A program made the translations under genes and the position numbers. A stretch of DNA of 64,000 nucleotides, from assembly GCA_030694465.1 (NCBI GenBank), contig JAUXYJ010000062.1:1-64000 (forward strand), given 5' to 3'. A model generated the notes under the pieces. The model saw nothing but the letters and a program-made list of their open reading frames with translations. It ran no database searches and had not been told where the DNA came from. Each line of letters begins with the position of its first letter. Position 1 is the first letter of the stretch. The DNA comes from Deltaproteobacteria bacterium. Lineage in GTDB: Bacteria; Myxococcota_A; Polyangia; Polyangiales; Ga0077539. This document shows, piece after piece, positions 1 to 7,569 of this stretch.

Positions 1-133
1 ACTGCTCACTGCTCACTGCTCACTGCTCACTGCTCACTGCTCACTGCTCACTGCTCACTGCTCACTGCTCACTGCTCACTGCTCACTGCTCACTGCTCAC
101 TGCTCACTGCTCACTGCTCACTGCTCACTGCTC
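1..133. repeat. 7-bp tandem repeat array (ACTGCTC x19)
   Basis: Nineteen uninterrupted perfect copies of the heptamer ACTGCTC fill positions 1-133 and run off the left edge, so the true array is longer. There are no spacers, so it is a simple tandem repeat and not a CRISPR. The unit is not a multiple of three, and no gene appears to be built from it inside the window. Such arrays can change copy number by slipped-strand replication. Confidence 0.97.
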
Positions 134-150
134 TTGCGCAAACGAGCGCG

Positions 151-170
151 ACCCGGCGACGTCGCCGGGT
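151..170. repeat. Dispersed 20-bp palindrome, copy 1
   Basis: ACCCGGCGACGTCGCCGGGT is a perfect 20-bp inverted repeat. It lies 24 bp past the stop of the hypothetical gene at 194-676 (minus strand) and 18 bp after the heptamer array. Near-identical copies occur at 5997-6014, 6023-6036, 39431-39446, 45996-46015 and 57155-57168. The downstream position suggests a terminator stem or a protein-binding site. There is no T-tract. Confidence 0.8.
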
Positions 171-193
171 AGCTGGGGTCCTACGCGGTCCAA

Positions 194-676
194 TTACCGT
201 CGCTCGCGGCGCCCGTCACGGTGCAGTGTGGTCGCGCGTTGGTGCGCGAGGCGCCAACGCAGTGACGCTTCGATGCCCGCGGGGTCCAAAATCAGCGCGC
301 CCTCGTCATAGAGTTTGGCCTGGATGATCCCATGCACGAGCGCGAGGTGGCCTGGGTCAATCGACTGCGGATGGGCCCACGCATAGCGCGCATCGAAGAG
401 GTACCGCGCGGTGAGTGATTGCTCGCTGGAGAGCACCACGCACTGCGCGAGTGGGGGAGCGATCCGCAGCGAGAGTGCGTCGCCGAGCGCGCGTGAGCGC
501 AGGGCAGACCAAGACTCGACCGTTGCGAGATCGTGCTGCAAATCTACAGGCCAATCGAGAGGGTCACGCGTGGGATCTCTCAGCCAATGCTCGACCGTGG
601 GGGCCGCCGACGTCTGCAGGATGGGCGCATGATAGCGCTGCGGGTCGAGGTCAAACCGGACGAGATAGACGGTCAT
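194..676 (-). CDS. Hypothetical protein, 160 aa
   Basis: I do not recognise the family. The protein starts with a plausible beta-strand (MTVYLVRFDLDP) and is of mixed composition, with no signal peptide or membrane segment. It ends in an Arg-rich tail (DGRRERR). It lies 36 bp downstream of the crotonase gene on the same strand, so the two may be co-transcribed. The 20-bp palindrome just past its stop could end the transcript. It is called a gene because its composition reads like a folded soluble protein and the overlapping alternative frames are short and Arg/Ala-biased. Confidence 0.6.
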   Translation of the reverse strand: MTVYLVRFDLDPQRYHAPILQTSAAPTVEHWLRDPTRDPLDWPVDLQHDLATVESWSALRSRALGDALSLRIAPPLAQCVVLSSEQSLTARYLFDARYAWAHPQSIDPGHLALVHGIIQAKLYDEGALILDPAGIEASLRWRLAHQRATTLHRDGRRERR

Positions 677-712
677 GGGGCGTGCGATCGCGCGGAGGGC
701 ACGGAGATTGGG

Positions 713-1456
713 TCAGCTTTTTTTCTGCATAAACGACATGAATGCCGCCATGGTCTCGGGGGCTGAGAGGCGCTCGATGAAGAGCTTTCCCTCGCGTGAG
801 AGCGCGTCACGGACGAGGGCGCGCTGCGGACCACGCACGAGCTCTTTGGTCAACCGCATGGCCTCGACGGGCTTGGCCGCGATGGTCTCTGCGAGCTGAA
901 TTGCACGCGCTTCGAGCTCGTCGGGGGCATGCACTTCAGAGATCAACCCCGAACGCAGGGCGCTGTCCGCCGTGAAGGACTCGCCCGTCATCAGCCACTG
1001 CGCCGCGGTCGCGCGGCCCACAATCTGCGGCAAGAGCACCGAGCTCGCGCCCTCGGGGACCAAGCCCAAGCTCACAAAGGGCATCGAAAACTTGGCGCGG
1101 CTCGAGGCGATCACCAGGTCGCAGTGCAAGAGCATCGTGGTGCCTACACCCACAGCGGCGCCGTCGACCGCGGCGATCACGGGCTTGGGACAGTCCGCGA
1201 GCGCGATCAAAAATCCAAAGACCGGAGAGTCCTCGCCGGTGGGCGGGTTCTGCATAAAATCGCCGATGTCGTTGCCCGCGGTAAAAATCCCTGGCGAGCC
1301 TAAGAGCACACACGCGCGGAGCTCTGGGTTTGCACTGTACTCGGCCAGCGATTTGGCAAGTGATTCGTACATCGCGAGCGTGAGCGCGTTCTTCTTTTCG
1401 GGGCGCGCGATGCGGACTGTGCGGACGGCGCCGCGGTCTTCGACGGTGATGCTCAT
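713..1456 (-). CDS. Enoyl-CoA hydratase/isomerase (crotonase) family protein
   Basis: A 247-aa crotonase-fold protein, close to the usual family length of about 250-260 aa. It begins at MSITVEDRG; a longer reading from 1486 is open but adds an unlikely leader. The oxyanion-hole segments are visible: FTAGNDIGDF near residue 60, and VDGAAVGVG ahead of the HCDLVIA strand near residue 100. PEGASS near residue 135 supplies a Glu where isomerase-type members (ECI/PECI) have their catalytic acid, and the second hydratase Glu is not evident. An enoyl-CoA isomerase or hydratase in fatty-acid beta-oxidation is therefore the best guess. Substrate is unknown. It is followed by the 160-aa hypothetical on the same strand. 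Confidence 0.88.
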   Translation of the reverse strand: MSITVEDRGAVRTVRIARPEKKNALTLAMYESLAKSLAEYSANPELRACVLLGSPGIFTAGNDIGDFMQNPPTGEDSPVFGFLIALADCPKPVIAAVDGAAVGVGTTMLLHCDLVIASSRAKFSMPFVSLGLVPEGASSVLLPQIVGRATAAQWLMTGESFTADSALRSGLISEVHAPDELEARAIQLAETIAAKPVEAMRLTKELVRGPQRALVRDALSREGKLFIERLSAPETMAAFMSFMQKKS

Positions 1457-1620
1457 GGTGGTCTGCGTGCGTATCACGGCGCGCAAAGAGAATCACATGA
1501 TGTTGGGCACTACGGGCCCTGGTGCGCTATCGTTGTGCGCATCGGTCTGGGCCGTGGTGGCATCAACCTCGGCATCTTCGTCGCGGCACGCTCAGATCAC
1601 CGAAGGTTAGAGGAAACACG

Positions 1621-2085
1621 ATGTACGGCGGCGGTGGTGGTGGCGGTTATCCTCCTGGCGGCGGTCCTCCCGGGTATCCACCCGGTGGAGGTCCCCCTGG
1701 GTATCCTCCCGGCGGCGGTTATCCGCAGCAGGGCAACCCTTATGGTCAGCAGCCACAACAGGGCTATGGGCAGCCGCAGTACGCGCAGCCTCCGTCCCCG
1801 TTTGCGCCGCCCCAGCAGGGCTTTGGCATGGTCTCGCATGCCCCGTTCGGCATCGACCCCATGACGGGTCTGCCCTTCTCAGACAAAGAGAAGATGACCG
1901 CGGGGCTCTTGCAGCTCTTCTTGGTCGGCGCTGGCAGGATCTATCTCGGGCACATGGGCATCGGCATTGCGCAGATCGTTGTCACCATTTTTACCTGCGG
2001 AATCGGCGCTCTCTGGCCCTTCATCGACGGCATCATGATGCTCTCGGGCAGCGTGCGTGACGTACAGGGTCGCCCGCTGCGCTAG
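1621..2085 (+). CDS. TM2 domain-containing membrane protein
   Basis: The start is the ATG at 1621, preceded by AGAGGAAA as a ribosome-binding site; the open frame extends upstream without a better start. The 154-aa product has a Gly/Pro/Tyr/Gln-rich N-terminal third made of repeated YPPGGGPPG-like units. This is followed by a C-terminal TM2 module: a KEKMTAG-type lead-in, a first hydrophobic helix (GLLQLFLVGAGRIYLGH), and a second helix (IAQIVVTIFTCGIGALWPFID). TM2 proteins sit in the membrane as a helical hairpin, and their function is mostly unknown. The low-complexity N-terminus is probably cytoplasmic and disordered. Confidence 0.85.
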   Translation: MYGGGGGGGYPPGGGPPGYPPGGGPPGYPPGGGYPQQGNPYGQQPQQGYGQPQYAQPPSPFAPPQQGFGMVSHAPFGIDPMTGLPFSDKEKMTAGLLQLFLVGAGRIYLGHMGIGIAQIVVTIFTCGIGALWPFIDGIMMLSGSVRDVQGRPLR

Positions 2086-2099
2086 CGCACCCTCAAGAG

Positions 2100-2135
2100 C
2101 CACGCGCGTGGTTGTGATCGCTCAGCGACTGAGCG
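2100..2135. terminator. Hairpins at the convergent TM2/MATE gene ends
   Basis: CCACGCGCGTGG (2100-2111) is a perfect palindrome. CGCTCAG-CGA-CTGAGCG (2119-2135) is a 7-bp stem with a 3-nt loop. They sit between two converging genes, and the second overlaps the stop codon of the MATE gene. A bidirectional terminator is likely, although neither stem is followed by a clear T-run. Confidence 0.5.
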
Positions 2136-3501
2136 CGCGTTTGCTGCGCCAGAACCACGAATACACGACCGCTCGGACGATCCAGTCCACGGTGCTCGCC
2201 ATCCAGACGCCGAGCAGACCGAGCGACAAGATGCTCACAAAGAGCACGCAGCCCGCGAGGCGCACCACCAGCGCTCCGAGCAGCGAAATCGCTAGCGCTT
2301 CGCGCGTCGCTCCGGCCCCGCGGACGCTCTGCGCGAGGACCACGCCGATGGCCATGGGGATCTGCGCGAGCGCGCCGAAGCGCAGCACCGGGACCGCCAT
2401 CGCGACGGTGCTCGTGTCGCTCACAAACAGCCGCACGAGCGCCTCTGGAAAGCACGCAAACACCAGCCCAAATGCCCCCAATGCGATCACACAATGCGCG
2501 GTCGCGAGCCAGCCCGCGCGCTGAGAGTCCTCGGGACGCTGTGCGCCCAACCGCTGCGCCACAAGCGCACCTGCCGCCACCGCGATCCCATCGGCCGTAA
2601 GAAACGAGATGCTCTCGATCGCGATGAGGGCTTGGTTTGCCGCCATGGCCCCCGCGCCGAGCCCCGTGACAAAGCGCACGTAGCCCAAAAATCCTAGGTG
2701 ATAGACCACGCGCTCGCCAAAGGAGCCGTAGGTCACGTGCAAGATGTCTCTCGCAGTCTGCTTGATATTTTGCAGGGATTCTCGCGGAAGAGACAGCAGC
2801 CCTTGCGCCCTGTTGAGCGCCACGAGTCCCAAGATCGCTTCGAGTACACCGGCCGCCGCCGAGGCCATCGCCGAGCCCGTCGCGCCGTGCTCAGAGAAGC
2901 CCCAGCGACCGAAGACCAGGGCGTAGTTGAGCACAAGGTTGAGCACGTTGGTCGCGATGCCGATGGCCAACGGAGTGCGCGTGTTGCCCGAGGCCTGGAG
3001 GGACGTGATCGCTGCGAGTCCCAGCAAATACGCTGGCAGAGCGGGCAAGAGCACTCTCAGGTACGACACCGAGACGGCGTGCACGCGGGGGCCCGCGGCG
3101 TCGCCAAAGAGCGCCACCAAGGGGCTCGCAAAGAGGGCGCTCAGGGTGCCTACGATCACACCGATGAGCAGGGCGAGGGCGAGCGAGGCGCGGACGACGC
3201 TCCCGACCCGAGCGCGGTCTTCGGCCCCGTGGGCGCGGCCCAGCACCGCGAGGGTCCCGACGGCAAATGAGCCCGAGAGCGCAAAGAGCGTCCAGCTCAG
3301 GGGGCCTGCGGTCTGCATCGCCGCGATGGCGGGTCGGTTGTAGTGTCCTAAGATCGCGCGGTCGACGACAAAGACCAGCGTTTGGAGCAGCGACGTAGCG
3401 ACCGCGGGCGCGGCCAGTGTGAGCACTTCACGGTGCGAAATGGGCGCGCGGGGCGTGCTGCTTGCAGCGCTCGGAGCGCTCACGGCGGGGACTAAATCCA
3501 T
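2122..3501 (-). CDS. MATE family multidrug/cation antiporter
   Basis: A 459-aa, 12-helix membrane protein of the MATE/DinF type, which exports drugs or metabolites in exchange for Na+ or H+. Helix 1 follows REVLTLAAPAVATSLLQTLVF. The pseudo-repeat typical of the family is evident: ILGHYNRPAIAAMQTAGP in the first half is echoed by ALVAQRLGAQRPEDSQRAGW in the second. Start chosen at MDLVPAVSAP (3501); the open frame extends to 3558 but would add 19 residues of no clear character. It is divergent from the HAD-like gene at 3590 and convergent with the TM2 gene. Substrate cannot be predicted. Confidence 0.9.
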   Translation of the reverse strand: MDLVPAVSAPSAASSTPRAPISHREVLTLAAPAVATSLLQTLVFVVDRAILGHYNRPAIAAMQTAGPLSWTLFALSGSFAVGTLAVLGRAHGAEDRARVGSVVRASLALALLIGVIVGTLSALFASPLVALFGDAAGPRVHAVSVSYLRVLLPALPAYLLGLAAITSLQASGNTRTPLAIGIATNVLNLVLNYALVFGRWGFSEHGATGSAMASAAAGVLEAILGLVALNRAQGLLSLPRESLQNIKQTARDILHVTYGSFGERVVYHLGFLGYVRFVTGLGAGAMAANQALIAIESISFLTADGIAVAAGALVAQRLGAQRPEDSQRAGWLATAHCVIALGAFGLVFACFPEALVRLFVSDTSTVAMAVPVLRFGALAQIPMAIGVVLAQSVRGAGATREALAISLLGALVVRLAGCVLFVSILSLGLLGVWMASTVDWIVRAVVYSWFWRSKRALSR

Positions 3502-3589
3502 GGGGTCGAAGCGCGCGAGGTAAGCCCAGTTTGCGCAAAAGTCACGCGGTGGGTTCACATCGGTGCAGCGAGCGATTCACAATCGCGCT

Positions 3590-4636
3590 ATGGTCGCCGT
3601 CATCGTGCGAGGCGAAGAGGTAGACCACGTCTTTCGGTGGGACTTGGACAAGACGTACCTCCATACGAACTTTGATTCGGTGATGGATTTGTTGCGCACG
3701 GCGGTCGAACGCCCCGAACGCAAGCGCACCGTCGCGGGCGCCGCGGCGCTCATGCGCGAGATCCGCGGGCTCGATCGCGTGCGGATTACCATTGTGTCTG
3801 GCTCGCCAGAGCAGCTGCGCACCTCGCTCGAGGCCAAGCTGCGGTTAGACGGTGTGCGCTGGGACGAGCTGGTGCTCAAGCCCAACCTCCGCAACATTCT
3901 TCGCCTGCGATTTCGCGCGGTTCGTGAGCAAGTGGGCTACAAGCTCCCGACGCTCTTGTCTGCGCGCTCTCGCGTTCAAGCGAGCGCCCAAGAGACGCTC
4001 TTTGGCGACGACGCCGAGGCCGACGCGTTGGTCTATTCGCTCTACGCGGATGTCTTGGCGGGGCGCATTGGCGAAGACACGTTGCTCGCGGTGCTCGAGA
4101 AAGCTGGCGCGTATCCAGATGCGATTTCGCTGGTCCGACGCTATGCCGCGACGCTCGAGCGCACCAACCCGGTGAGACGCATTTTCATTCACCTTGAGCG
4201 CAAGAGTGACCCGAATTTCTTTCGGCGCTATGGGCCTCGCGTGGTGCCTATCACCAATTATTTTCAGGCCGCGCTGGTGCTCGTTGCAGACAAGACCATC
4301 CCGCCGAGTGCAGGGCTAAGACACGCTGCCTCGTTGGTGATTGAGCACGATTTCGATATCCCAGATCTGGTCGAGGCTGCGCGCGCGGTGGTCAGCCGTG
4401 GGCATGGCTCGGTCGAAGCGTTGCAGCAGATCGCGCTCGCGGCGCGCACGGTCAAAGAGCCCTTTCCGCTCGTCGCCCATCGACGCGAGAAGCTCGCGCT
4501 GGGGCTCGAAGACTGCGTACGAAGCGTCGGCCCCGCGGTCCCGCCCCTCGCGATTGATTATCTCGCTGCTTTCGCTGACGATCGCGCGCGCTGGGAAGAA
4601 GCCAAGCAGCGCGCTCGCCGTGAAGCTCGCAAGTGA
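3590..4636 (+). CDS. HAD-superfamily protein resembling App1-type phosphatases
   Basis: A 348-aa soluble protein. HAD-type motifs appear in order: WDLDKTYLHT (motif I, DxDKT) near residue 18, IVSGSPEQL (motif II Ser) near 72, a Lys (VLKPN) near 97, and FGDDAEADALVY (motif IV acidic cluster) near 140. This spacing recalls the catalytic domain of yeast App1 phosphatidate phosphatase. The C-terminal 170 residues are helical and I do not recognise them. Start chosen at ATG 3590; a GTG at 3563 is possible. A phosphatase role is inferred from motifs alone. It is followed by the VWA lipoprotein on the same strand. Confidence 0.6.
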   Translation: MVAVIVRGEEVDHVFRWDLDKTYLHTNFDSVMDLLRTAVERPERKRTVAGAAALMREIRGLDRVRITIVSGSPEQLRTSLEAKLRLDGVRWDELVLKPNLRNILRLRFRAVREQVGYKLPTLLSARSRVQASAQETLFGDDAEADALVYSLYADVLAGRIGEDTLLAVLEKAGAYPDAISLVRRYAATLERTNPVRRIFIHLERKSDPNFFRRYGPRVVPITNYFQAALVLVADKTIPPSAGLRHAASLVIEHDFDIPDLVEAARAVVSRGHGSVEALQQIALAARTVKEPFPLVAHRREKLALGLEDCVRSVGPAVPPLAIDYLAAFADDRARWEEAKQRARREARK

Positions 4637-4687
4637 GCCAAGCGCGACGCGATGGACGTGGCCGCCTGGCGCGCTAAAGTGCAAGTC

Positions 4688-5989
4688 ATGGTTCGCTCGG
4701 CAAGCATCGGAGGGCTCGCGCTAAGTTGCGTGATGGTCGTGGCGTGTGGCGCTAAGACCGGTCTCGACGCGCCAGACATCGCTTTCGCGCAAGACGCCGC
4801 GCTCGATGGGCTTGTCGATGTGACCAGCGACGCGCCCGAGCGCTGTATCGAGGCCCCGCTCGAGGACGCAGACGTCGCGCCCGTGGTGCTGGACCTCGCG
4901 ATTCAGGCCCGCGTGGGTGCGGCCGATGTGCTGTTCGTGATGGACCGCACCGGGAGCATGTCCGAAGAGATTGACAACATTCGGCAGAGTCTTCGCACGG
5001 TGATCGTGCCTGGCTTGGTGCGCGCGATCCCGGATCTGCAGCTCGGGCTGGTCTCGTTTGGAGACTTTCCGGTGACGCCATTTGGCTCGCAAGAAGACCG
5101 GCCTTTTACGCTTGAGCGGCCGATGGGTCGTGAGTTTACCGCCCTGCAGGGCGCTCTCACCTCGTTGCGGGCGGGCGGCGGTGGCGACAACCCTGAAGCG
5201 CTTACTGAAGCACTTTATCAAGTGGCCACTGGCGAAGGCCTGCGCGCGGGTCGTCCTGGGCAAGAGTTTTGGATCGAGCCCGCCGCGGGTTGCCGCGTCC
5301 CAGGTGTGGGATATCCCTGCTTTCGCACACGCGCGACGCCCATCGTCGTGGTCGTCACCGACGCGCCGACGCACAACGGCCCGCGGCCCGAGAGCAACTA
5401 CACCGCGGGGAGTTTTATCCCGAGCGCGGCGCTGCCCCACACGTACGCGCAGGCTGTTGACGCCATGCGCCGCACGCTCCACGGCCGAATGATCGGGATT
5501 AACTCTGGCGTCGGGCTCTCGACCGCGCGGCCCGATCTAGAGTCTTTCGCGAACGACCTAGGCTCTCTTGGCAGCGACGGTCAGCCCCTGGTGTTTGACA
5601 TCAACCCAGACGGGACGGGGCTGTCCGAGCAGGTGGTGTCGTCGGTGACCCGCTTGATCAACGAGGTTCGCTTGTCGGTGAGCGCCCGCGCGGTGGACCT
5701 CGATGGCTCTGGCGCCGCGGCGTTTGTGCGCGCGATTGTGCCGCGCACGGCGGCCCCGATGAGCAATGTACAGCGGGTCACGGCGAGCGCGTTTGAAGGC
5801 GTTGTGCCTGGGACCACGCTGCGCTTTGACCTCGTGCTCGATCGTGGGCGAATCCCTCGACGTGCAGAGACCGTGCGCTACGTCATCCGAATTGAGTATC
5901 TCGAAGACGAGCGCGTGGTGCTCTCGGCGCAAGACATCGCGATCGTGGTGCCGGGCACAGGCGCGCCGCGTTGCCCTAACGATCAGTGA
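4688..5989 (+). CDS. von Willebrand factor A-domain lipoprotein
   Basis: A 433-aa lipoprotein. The N-terminus MVRSASIGG leads to a hydrophobic stretch ending in VVACGAKTGLD, a good lipobox (Cys near residue 20) followed by the 'GAKTGL' sequence often seen in myxobacterial lipoproteins. A VWA domain follows: FVMDRTGSMSEE is a MIDAS DxTGS motif, GGGGDNPEAL supplies the conserved Thr/Asp region, and VVVVTDAPTHNG is the last MIDAS strand. It probably binds a metal-dependent protein ligand outside the inner or on the outer membrane. The ORF extends upstream to 4652, but 4688 gives a normal signal peptide. It converges on the AAA ATPase gene across two palindromes. Confidence 0.85.
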   Translation: MVRSASIGGLALSCVMVVACGAKTGLDAPDIAFAQDAALDGLVDVTSDAPERCIEAPLEDADVAPVVLDLAIQARVGAADVLFVMDRTGSMSEEIDNIRQSLRTVIVPGLVRAIPDLQLGLVSFGDFPVTPFGSQEDRPFTLERPMGREFTALQGALTSLRAGGGGDNPEALTEALYQVATGEGLRAGRPGQEFWIEPAAGCRVPGVGYPCFRTRATPIVVVVTDAPTHNGPRPESNYTAGSFIPSAALPHTYAQAVDAMRRTLHGRMIGINSGVGLSTARPDLESFANDLGSLGSDGQPLVFDINPDGTGLSEQVVSSVTRLINEVRLSVSARAVDLDGSGAAAFVRAIVPRTAAPMSNVQRVTASAFEGVVPGTTLRFDLVLDRGRIPRRAETVRYVIRIEYLEDERVVLSAQDIAIVVPGTGAPRCPNDQ

Positions 5990-5996
5990 GTGTGCT

Positions 5997-6014
5997 CCCG
6001 GCGACGTCGCCGGG
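5997..6014. repeat. Dispersed palindrome, copy 2
   Basis: CCCGGCGACGTCGCCGGG is a perfect 18-bp inverted repeat. It starts 8 bp after the VWA gene stop, between two convergent genes, with a second copy 8 bp further on. The position suggests a bidirectional terminator stem or a protein-binding site. Confidence 0.8.
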
Positions 6015-6021
6015 TGAGCAT

Positions 6022-6039
6022 ACGGCGACGTCGCCGGGT
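6022..6039. repeat. Dispersed palindrome, copy 3
   Basis: ACGGCGACGTCGCCGGGT has a 14-bp perfect core (6023-6036) and one outer mismatch. It ends 5 bp before the stop of the AAA ATPase gene on the other strand, so this convergent junction has one palindrome for each gene end. Confidence 0.75.
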
Positions 6040-6044
6040 CGCTG

Positions 6045-7154
6045 TCACCGGTCGGTGTCCTCGCCGCGCGCGTGCAGGTCCGTGAGCACAGAGCCCTGCG
6101 TGCCCATGTGGAGCTTGTAAAACCGCGTGTCATTTTGCTCGCTCACCGCGTGCGCGAGGCCGAGCGCGTGTGTGGTGACCCAGAGCTGCGTGTGCCGCGC
6201 CGCCTCGAGGATCGCGGTGCCCAGGGCGGGCAAGACGTCGGGGTGCAGCGAGGACTCGGGCTCGTTGAGGGCGAGGAGCGTGGGTGGCCGCGGGGAGTTC
6301 AGCGCGGTGAGTAAGAGCACCATGCGGAGGGTCCCGTCGGACCACTCGTGCATGGCGAGGGGGCGTGCGACGCCGGGGACCACGAGCTCGAGAGAGAGCT
6401 GGCCTCGCGACGATTCGACCTGGATCTGTGAGCCCTGAAGTGCGCGCGCGATCGCACGGTCCAGCGCGTTACCGTCGCCGTTTTCGCGGATGGTCTGCAG
6501 GGCGGACGCGAGGTCGGCGCCGTCGTCCGAGAGCACGGGTGTGCGGGTAGCAGTGCATGCGCGCCTTGCGGGCGCGTCCGAGTCGACCCTTAGCTGGTGA
6601 TAAAACCGCCAACGCAAGATCTCTTGTCGCAAGCGCGCGAGCATCGGAAATCTCTGTGGATCCGCGAAGGTTCCGAGCACTGATTCGCTCTGCGAAATCC
6701 CATCTAGAATCTCACTTCGCCCACCCTCTGAGTCTCGCGCGGTCGCGCTGTGGTTGACCCGCTCTAAGATCACGTGTCTCCGCGAGCCCTCGAGCATCCA
6801 CGCGCGCTCGCTCTTGATCAGCGGGTCGAGCGCAAACATGGAGCCCTGATCGCCGACCGGGAGACCCAGCTCAAGCGCGTAGCTCCATTGCCCCGCATGT
6901 GCGCGCAGGGTCACCCTGCGGGGGCCCTCTTTGCGCGCGCCTGCCCACAAGATCGAGGGCATCCCGCCCTCGGCCGCGAGCACGCGTGCGAGGGTGCCTT
7001 GCGCTGCTGCGTGCACGAGCTTGAGGGACTGGTAGAGGTTGCTCTTTCCGCTGCCGTTGGGGCCGACGACGACGGTGATGGGGCCTAGCGCGCAGCGGAC
7101 CTTTTGCAGCGATCGGTAGCCTTCGACCTCAAGCGATGTGAGCACAGCGGGCAA
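6045..7154 (-). CDS. AAA-type ATPase, RecF/OLD-like predicted ATPase
   Basis: A 369-aa ABC/SMC-type ATPase. Walker A is GPNGSGKS (residues 31-38). The ABC signature-like segment is WSDGTLRM near residue 270. Walker B is LLALNEPESSLHPD near 295, and an H-loop His follows in WVTTHALGLAH. This matches the short SMC/OLD-like 'predicted ATPase' group found in many bacteria. There is no TOPRIM nuclease domain, so it is not a full OLD nuclease. Such proteins act in DNA repair, phage defence or unknown roles, and no effector partner is adjacent. The downstream junction has paired palindromes. Confidence 0.8.
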   Translation of the reverse strand: MPAVLTSLEVEGYRSLQKVRCALGPITVVVGPNGSGKSNLYQSLKLVHAAAQGTLARVLAAEGGMPSILWAGARKEGPRRVTLRAHAGQWSYALELGLPVGDQGSMFALDPLIKSERAWMLEGSRRHVILERVNHSATARDSEGGRSEILDGISQSESVLGTFADPQRFPMLARLRQEILRWRFYHQLRVDSDAPARRACTATRTPVLSDDGADLASALQTIRENGDGNALDRAIARALQGSQIQVESSRGQLSLELVVPGVARPLAMHEWSDGTLRMVLLLTALNSPRPPTLLALNEPESSLHPDVLPALGTAILEAARHTQLWVTTHALGLAHAVSEQNDTRFYKLHMGTQGSVLTDLHARGEDTDR

Positions 7155-7196
7155 GATGCTAACAGCAAGCCCGAGAGCGCACTTGGAATAGCAATT

Positions 7197-7511
7197 TTAC
7201 CCATCGAGTGACGGAGGAGGCAGCGGTCCAGGGCGCTCATGGCGTACGCGAACTCTCTGGCAGACCCAGCGGTGACGGTCAGCGTCGCAGTAGCAGACCA
7301 TCGACGCGTCTGGGACCCTAGGGATGCTGTAGGCACACTCCGGCTCGGTTGCGATCCGTGCGCTGCAGCGCGCGCCAGTCCGTGGGCGTCTTGTGGGGCA
7401 GGGCGCGCTCGACTGCGCTTGCGCCTCGCGACATGCACTGAGCAAGGGCAATGCAACAATGGGCGCCAGCAGCGCCAGCTTGCGTAGAAAGTGCATCGGT
7501 GAGCGGATCAT
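7197..7511 (-). CDS. Small Cys-rich putative lipoprotein
   Basis: About 104 aa. From ATG 7511 the protein reads MIRSPMHFLRKLALLAP and then a hydrophobic core ending LPLLSACREA, a credible lipobox. The mature part has six Cys (PCPT, ARCSAR, PECAY, VCYCDAD, WVCQR), suggesting disulfides in the periplasm or outer membrane. I do not recognise the family. The open frame extends to 7790, but the extra N-terminus overlaps the dioxygenase gene and is Arg/Pro-rich noise. Other Met codons at 7526 and 7496 are possible starts. Confidence 0.6.
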   Translation of the reverse strand: MIRSPMHFLRKLALLAPIVALPLLSACREAQAQSSAPCPTRRPRTGARCSARIATEPECAYSIPRVPDASMVCYCDADRHRWVCQRVRVRHERPGPLPPPSLDG

Positions 7512-7569
7512 GCGCACAGCGTGCATCGTGAGGCCGAGGCTTGTCACGCGACTGTCCGCTGCGCGCAGC

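Noticed and set aside
1..133. Heptamer array as a CRISPR
   Set aside because: Units are contiguous with no spacers and are 7 bp, so it is a simple tandem repeat.
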